Shown here one piece after another: positions 24,079 to 28,015 of a stretch of 28,015 nt of DNA. The notes under the pieces are model-generated. The model searched no databases. It saw only the letters and a list, made by a program, of their open reading frames with translations, and was not told where the DNA came from. The stretch lies in the IMG/VR virus record IMGVR_UViG_3300020470_005127, positions 1 to 28,015 of that record; one strand, written 5' to 3'. Origin of the DNA: a virus. The translations under genes and the position numbers were made by a program. Every line of letters begins with the position of its first letter. Within the stretch, counting starts at the first letter, position 1.

Positions 24079-26613
24079 CTAAAAAAATCTTTCTACTGTA
24101 TTTTCTTTATCTACAGGCATATCCCAACTCAGAGCATCATAAAACATCTTTATCTTCTTTGTTAATGCCCTATCAAATAATTTATCCCTATCTATATATT
24201 TCTCTATAAAATCCATCACTTCTTCAGGATCGTCATAACCTTTATATGCAATAGCATCCAATTGATATGGATTGTTCTTTAAATACACCCATTTAATTTT
24301 ACTATGGTCTCTAATAGGTTCTAAGTGATTAGCTTTAAAATGTTTTAATAAATCATTATAAGAAACCGAAGCCTTTACATGTACTGGAGCTCCAGATTTC
24401 ATTGTGGTAAACATATCCTTACCCTTACCTTTTTGTGAATATTTCTTAATTCCCTTTACTCCACTTGGTAGTGATATATCAACAATATCATTGGAATCTA
24501 AACTCTTTTTAAACTTCAATATAAACTCATCTATCTTATCTTTCTCAATGTTATGTAAAATAGCCTTTAATACATTGGTCATAAACTTTTGAAATGCTGG
24601 TGGGAATGAACTCCTTACAATATCCAAACCCTTAACATCAAGTTTCTCTACTTCCAAACCACCATCATTAATAATCCATTGACCATATCTCTTTTTAGTA
24701 ACCCAAAAGGCAGACTTAGCAATAACTTCTTGCTTAATATCAAATCTATGTTCACCCCTTACATTTAAAAACTTCTGAGCAAAATAATTATAAGACTTAT
24801 TAATATAACTCTGTACCTCATCAGCAATTTCTAATATCTGTTTAGTCATAAACTTATCATCACTCAAATCTGCATTAGGAAATCTCTGTTTAACCAATGG
24901 TATGGCAGAATAGAAAACCGAATCAGTATCAGTATAGATACAATAATCCTCTTTAGTTTTTAAACTCTGATTGTAATAATAATTGGCAATCTTCTCTGTG
25001 AATTGGATTAACTTCACACCTGTAGTAGTGGTAGCCTCAGCATTATCTATGTCATAAAACCTAAAGACTGTCAAACCCAATACCCCATAGAAACTATTTA
25101 AGAGAATCTTCTGAACATATTGTCTTCTATCGAAATAACCATGTAACTCATCATTACCCTCTTTACCATACTTCTTTGCCAAACCTCTATACTCCACCCT
25201 TTCATTAAACCACTTCTCAAGTATTGCAGGTATGATACCTTTTTTATCCAAATGATACAATATCCCATTTGAAGATATAGACACCTCATTCTTACTAAAG
25301 AAATCTTTCAACTCACCAGTAGAAAATCTACGAATTATCTTTTCACCCTTTCTAACTGTATATGTCTTTTCCTCTTCTTTTAAAAATTCTTCAGCATCCC
25401 AACCTTCAATTTTACCTATCTTTGTTTCGGGTGATATATTGAGTGTCATAATAGTGGATGGATACATAGAAGTTAAATCTAAATCAAATACCCACTCATA
25501 CCTACCTGGAGTTGGATCTTTCACATAAGCACCACTAAATCTACCAGCAGAATCATCGTATTTAGCATTATGTCTTTTACTTGGAGCAACTAAACCAAGA
25601 CTTCTCAAATAAGTCAACATAGCACCTTCAATGTATCGAGAACTAAAGTAAACTTCTTCATAAGGTATCCTACCCATATGTGATACAGCCTTAGCCAAAT
25701 CAATTAACTTTAACTTCTTTTCCAATGCTACAATAATCTTAACATCAACTAAATTATATTCAACAAACTTTTCAATATCATTTTCTAATAATTGGTCTAA
25801 TGTACCTTCATACTCAACCTTACCCATACCAACTTCTATCTGACCTATATAATCCAATCGATAACTAGACCTATTGACATAAGTGAATTTCTTATACAAC
25901 TCCAAATAATCCAACGAACTAACACCAGCTATTCTATATCTCTTTTTGTTCTGATTATACACAACTTTACCTATTGGTGAAAGAGCATTAGCTACTTCCA
26001 AACCCATAACTTGAGCTAATCTATTATACAAATAAGGTATATCGAAATTATCACTATTCCAACCCGTAACTATAGTTGGTTTAAAATCCATCCAATACTT
26101 CATCAACGCCCGTAACAATTCATATTCCGAATCAAAAATAAATACATTTTTTCGTGAAGTGGATATTTTTTTATCATTACTCCTGAAGTTTTGGTTGTTA
26201 CCTAATACATAAACTTTATATTCTTCATCTATATTGTTATAAAGTGCGACAGAAGTGATTTTATTCTTAGCTTCTTCTGGCATTGGGAAACCATCTGTAA
26301 CTTCAACCTCAATATCAAAATACAACTCACGGTGATTTTTGGATGGTTCATCAGAATCAGGATATCTATCAATTAAAATACGAGTATCTAATGGTATATC
26401 AGATTCAAATACTCTACCACTCGTAAAATCCTCTTCTGTCCAATAATTAACCTTTTTTAACTTATCTCCATAGATGGAACGATATTGCCCACCACCATCT
26501 TTAACATAAGCATAATTTTTATATATAAAATTCTGATAACCAGCTACATCATCCCAAAGATGAACTTCTACTTGATTATTCGCTCGTTTTTCAGACCAAA
26601 TATTCTGATACAT
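24079..26613 (-). CDS. Family B DNA polymerase, T4 gp43-like
   Basis: The 844-aa enzyme is a proofreading replicative polymerase (T4 gp43: 898 aa). Exonuclease motifs: YFDIEVEV (D100, E102), GWNSDNFDIPYLYNR (D191) and EYNLVDV (D290). Polymerase motifs: DLDLTSMYPS (A, D379), KILLNSFYGVLG (B, 502-513), YTDTDSVFY (C, D562 and D564) and KKRYG (640-644). All catalytic residues are present. The C-terminal VERFF resembles the aromatic clamp-binding tail of T4-like polymerases. The ATG at 26613 has no close Shine-Dalgarno; GGGG lies 14 bases away inside a small hairpin. A promoter and the preceding gene's terminator lie directly upstream. Confidence 0.97.
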   Translation of the reverse strand: MYQNIWSEKRANNQVEVHLWDDVAGYQNFIYKNYAYVKDGGGQYRSIYGDKLKKVNYWTEEDFTSGRVFESDIPLDTRILIDRYPDSDEPSKNHRELYFDIEVEVTDGFPMPEEAKNKITSVALYNNIDEEYKVYVLGNNQNFRSNDKKISTSRKNVFIFDSEYELLRALMKYWMDFKPTIVTGWNSDNFDIPYLYNRLAQVMGLEVANALSPIGKVVYNQNKKRYRIAGVSSLDYLELYKKFTYVNRSSYRLDYIGQIEVGMGKVEYEGTLDQLLENDIEKFVEYNLVDVKIIVALEKKLKLIDLAKAVSHMGRIPYEEVYFSSRYIEGAMLTYLRSLGLVAPSKRHNAKYDDSAGRFSGAYVKDPTPGRYEWVFDLDLTSMYPSTIMTLNISPETKIGKIEGWDAEEFLKEEEKTYTVRKGEKIIRRFSTGELKDFFSKNEVSISSNGILYHLDKKGIIPAILEKWFNERVEYRGLAKKYGKEGNDELHGYFDRRQYVQKILLNSFYGVLGLTVFRFYDIDNAEATTTTGVKLIQFTEKIANYYYNQSLKTKEDYCIYTDTDSVFYSAIPLVKQRFPNADLSDDKFMTKQILEIADEVQSYINKSYNYFAQKFLNVRGEHRFDIKQEVIAKSAFWVTKKRYGQWIINDGGLEVEKLDVKGLDIVRSSFPPAFQKFMTNVLKAILHNIEKDKIDEFILKFKKSLDSNDIVDISLPSGVKGIKKYSQKGKGKDMFTTMKSGAPVHVKASVSYNDLLKHFKANHLEPIRDHSKIKWVYLKNNPYQLDAIAYKGYDDPEEVMDFIEKYIDRDKLFDRALTKKIKMFYDALSWDMPVDKENTVERFF

Positions 26614-26622
26614 TTAGATTAT

Positions 26623-26636
26623 AAAATCCCCATTTT
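26623..26636 (-). promoter_or_regulatory. Small hairpin in the polymerase leader
   Basis: The predicted leader (minus strand) contains AAAAT-GGGG-ATTTT, a perfect five-pair A/U stem with a GGGG loop, between the promoter and the polymerase ATG. The only G-rich ribosome-site candidate is in the loop. T4 gp43 represses its own mRNA by binding a leader hairpin, so this is a possible but thermodynamically weak operator. Confidence 0.25.
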
Positions 26637-26646
26637 CGATATGTAA

Positions 26647-26675
26647 ATTTAACCATAAAACCATATAGATGTCAA
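26647..26675 (-). promoter_or_regulatory. Sigma70-like promoter for the DNA polymerase gene
   Basis: On the minus strand TTGACA (26675-26670), 17-base spacer, TTAAAT (26652-26647). Transcription would start near 26640 and give a leader of about 27 bases before the ATG at 26613. It lies immediately downstream of the receptor gene's terminator. Confidence 0.7.
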
Positions 26676-26681
26676 GCTTTT

Positions 26682-26717
26682 TTTTAAAATAAAATGGGGG
26701 CTATATTTCAAGCCCCC
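26682..26717 (-). terminator. Intrinsic terminator of the TonB-dependent receptor gene
   Basis: Minus-strand hairpin with stem GGGGGCT (26717-26711) and AGCCCCC (26702-26696), an eight-base loop, then ATTTTATTTT as the U-rich tract. It lies 12 bases after the receptor stop codon. The plus strand has no U-tract after the hairpin, so it acts in one direction only. Confidence 0.85.
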
Positions 26718-26728
26718 AAATTACCATT

Positions 26729-28015
26729 TTAGAAATTGACCGATAGGCCAACATTGAAGTGTCTTGGTGTACCCAAGAATACTTCGGCATTATGAGCAGC
26801 GTGAACTTTGTCACCATACCCATTGTACTTACTGTTATCAACAGCATCTTGTACATAAACATCATCAAGCGCATTAAATAAATGTGCAGATAATGTCATA
26901 TCATAACCAGCGATTTGTGGTAGTTTGTATGATAGATGTAAATCAAGTTTGGAATAACCTGGGGCTTTCCATACTTGAGCTCTATCTTCTTCACCATCAA
27001 CTTCACGAGCATCAGGACTCCAATCAGCGTAATTGTCATCATACATTTTGTATAGTCCTTGGATACTTAGTCCTTCAATTGGTTTCAATGTCAAACCACC
27101 AACATAAGCAGTTTGTGGCATATCTCCAACTTTCAACTCATTAAGAGCATAAGTATATTGAGTAGTCATTTGTCCTACGACCTGACCTTCTTCATTATAC
27201 TCCATTTCTTGATAATCACCTATTGCGTCACCATCAAAGAACCAATCACCTTTGCTGAAAACAAAGTCAACATCCACCATTTCATGTAATGCAACTTTTG
27301 CTTCAACTTCAACACCAGTATGACTTTGGTTCACACCCTTTAGATAAATAATATCAGTATCACCTGAATCACCTTGACCTGTTTCTACAGATTTTGTAAG
27401 GTTTCTATCTTTCCATTGAGTGTTATAGAAACTACCTTTAAGATTAACCAAATCACTTGCGTATTTTCCACCAACTTCAAAGCTTTGAAACTTCTCATTG
27501 TCTGGATTAGAAGCGACTGTACCATCATAGGCAATTACATTATCCAAAATCGGTGGTTTTTCAACATATCCAACATTAGCAAATGCTGACATTCTATCAT
27601 CAAGATTGAATACACCACCACCTTTCACTTGAAAAGTAGTAATGTTATCAGCAACAACTTTAGAAGCATCAACTGCAAAATGGTCTAAGTAAGAGTATCC
27701 AATAGTAGATATTCCACCCATACCATAAAGGTTGAACTTCTGTATGTCGTATTTACCTTGTAGGAAAGCACCAAACCAATCAACCGTAGTTTCGTTGTGA
27801 TAAGCGATAATATCACCTAACCCAACTTTCTTACCATCAGGTGCGTTATCATCAGCAAAGTCTACATAGTAGTCTCCACCAAGTAAATCACGAACCTCAC
27901 GGGCGTGTTCGATACCAGCAGTTCTCCAATCAATACCGACTTGTACCTCTAAATCATCATTTACATCATAATTTAGTTTGGAAATCAATCCATAGGTATT
28001 TTGTCTGTTAATTGA
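26729..28015 (-). CDS. TonB-dependent outer-membrane receptor, 5' end beyond window
   Basis: The frame is open from the right edge to TAA at 26729, 428 residues of beta-barrel. No true start is in the window; the TTG at 27988 is internal because codons upstream (NRQNTYGLISKL) continue the barrel. The part seen alternates amphipathic strands with acidic loops. GIDWRTAGIEHAREVRDLLGG, VFNLDDRMSAFANVGYVEKPP and the C-terminal FNVGLSVNF (ending in aromatic F, the BAM recognition strand) are typical. The SAHLFNALDDVYVQ segment is the common near-C-terminal strand. The plug and signal peptide would lie outside. Local GC (24-26 per 60 bases in two lines sampled) is above that of neighbouring phage genes (13-17), suggesting recent acquisition from a bacterium. 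Substrate unknown. Confidence 0.9.
   Translation of the reverse strand, partial: SINRQNTYGLISKLNYDVNDDLEVQVGIDWRTAGIEHAREVRDLLGGDYYVDFADDNAPDGKKVGLGDIIAYHNETTVDWFGAFLQGKYDIQKFNLYGMGGISTIGYSYLDHFAVDASKVVADNITTFQVKGGGVFNLDDRMSAFANVGYVEKPPILDNVIAYDGTVASNPDNEKFQSFEVGGKYASDLVNLKGSFYNTQWKDRNLTKSVETGQGDSGDTDIIYLKGVNQSHTGVEVEAKVALHEMVDVDFVFSKGDWFFDGDAIGDYQEMEYNEEGQVVGQMTTQYTYALNELKVGDMPQTAYVGGLTLKPIEGLSIQGLYKMYDDNYADWSPDAREVDGEEDRAQVWKAPGYSKLDLHLSYKLPQIAGYDMTLSAHLFNALDDVYVQDAVDNSKYNGYGDKVHAAHNAEVFLGTPRHFNVGLSVNF

Noticed and set aside
26884-27144. Plus-strand open frame of 86 codons
   Set aside because: Antisense to the conserved barrel strands of the TonB receptor; His/Gln-rich low-complexity translation typical of a shadow frame.
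27986-27988. TTG as the start of the TonB receptor
   Set aside because: The frame stays open to the window edge and upstream residues continue a beta-barrel strand, so the gene is cut by the window.

Overview
This window is most likely part of the genome of a large T4-like tailed phage (marine myovirus type). Every credible gene lies on the minus strand, so transcription runs from high to low coordinates. Genes are packed end to end with ATGA, TAATG or roughly 10-30 bp overlaps, and the DNA is AT-rich. The diagnostic core is a complete T4-style replisome: family B DNA polymerase (gp43 type), sliding clamp (gp45), clamp-loader large subunit (gp44) and clamp-loader small subunit (gp62). Clear Shine-Dalgarno sequences (GGAG/AGGAG/GAGG) precede many starts. 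TTG and GTG starts are fairly common. No tRNA, rRNA, CRISPR array or insertion sequence was seen.

Layout in transcription order. (1) 28015-26729: the 3' part of a TonB-dependent outer-membrane receptor gene, closed by its own intrinsic terminator; it is richer in GC than its surroundings. (2) 26675-21751: promoter, DNA polymerase, second promoter, clamp, clamp loader with a zinc-ribbon protein between its two subunits. (3) 21754-16407: accessory phage genes: two small membrane proteins, an NAD-dependent sugar epimerase, a Mom-like DNA-modification protein, a DUF1599-like protein, a YubB/Api92-like protein, a ClpP-like protease, a Cas4/RecB-like iron-sulfur nuclease, a SLOG-fold protein, a ribbon-helix-helix regulator and an unlisted 43-residue ORF. 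(4) 16401-1: about 20 genes of surface-glycan chemistry continuing past the left edge: at least six glycosyltransferases, GDP-mannose 4,6-dehydratase, an RmlD-like reductase, an RfbH-like 3-dehydrase, FkbM-type and COG4627-like methyltransferases, a PhyH-type oxygenase, a metallo-beta-lactamase-fold protein reminiscent of CMP-sialate hydroxylase, and the nonulosonic (sialic-type) acid genes neuB, a HAD phosphatase and neuA. Three small phage-type proteins of unknown function are embedded in it.

How the genes fit together (inference). The replisome genes look like early genes read from sigma70-like promoters (TTGACA-N17-TTAAAT and TTGACA-N17-TAAATT). The glycan block could build a deoxyhexose and nonulosonic-acid-containing glycan, either to rewrite the host surface during infection or to decorate the virion. 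The receptor gene could replace or alter a host outer-membrane protein. Both point to a Gram-negative host whose surface the phage remodels. The receptor's style recalls Bacteroidota/Ignavibacteriota/Marinimicrobia receptors, but this is from memory and the host is not settled by the sequence. The most unusual features are the phage-linked TonB receptor, the nonulosonic-acid module, and an RfbH-type iron-sulfur dehydrase sitting with a GDP-mannose rather than a CDP-glucose dehydratase.
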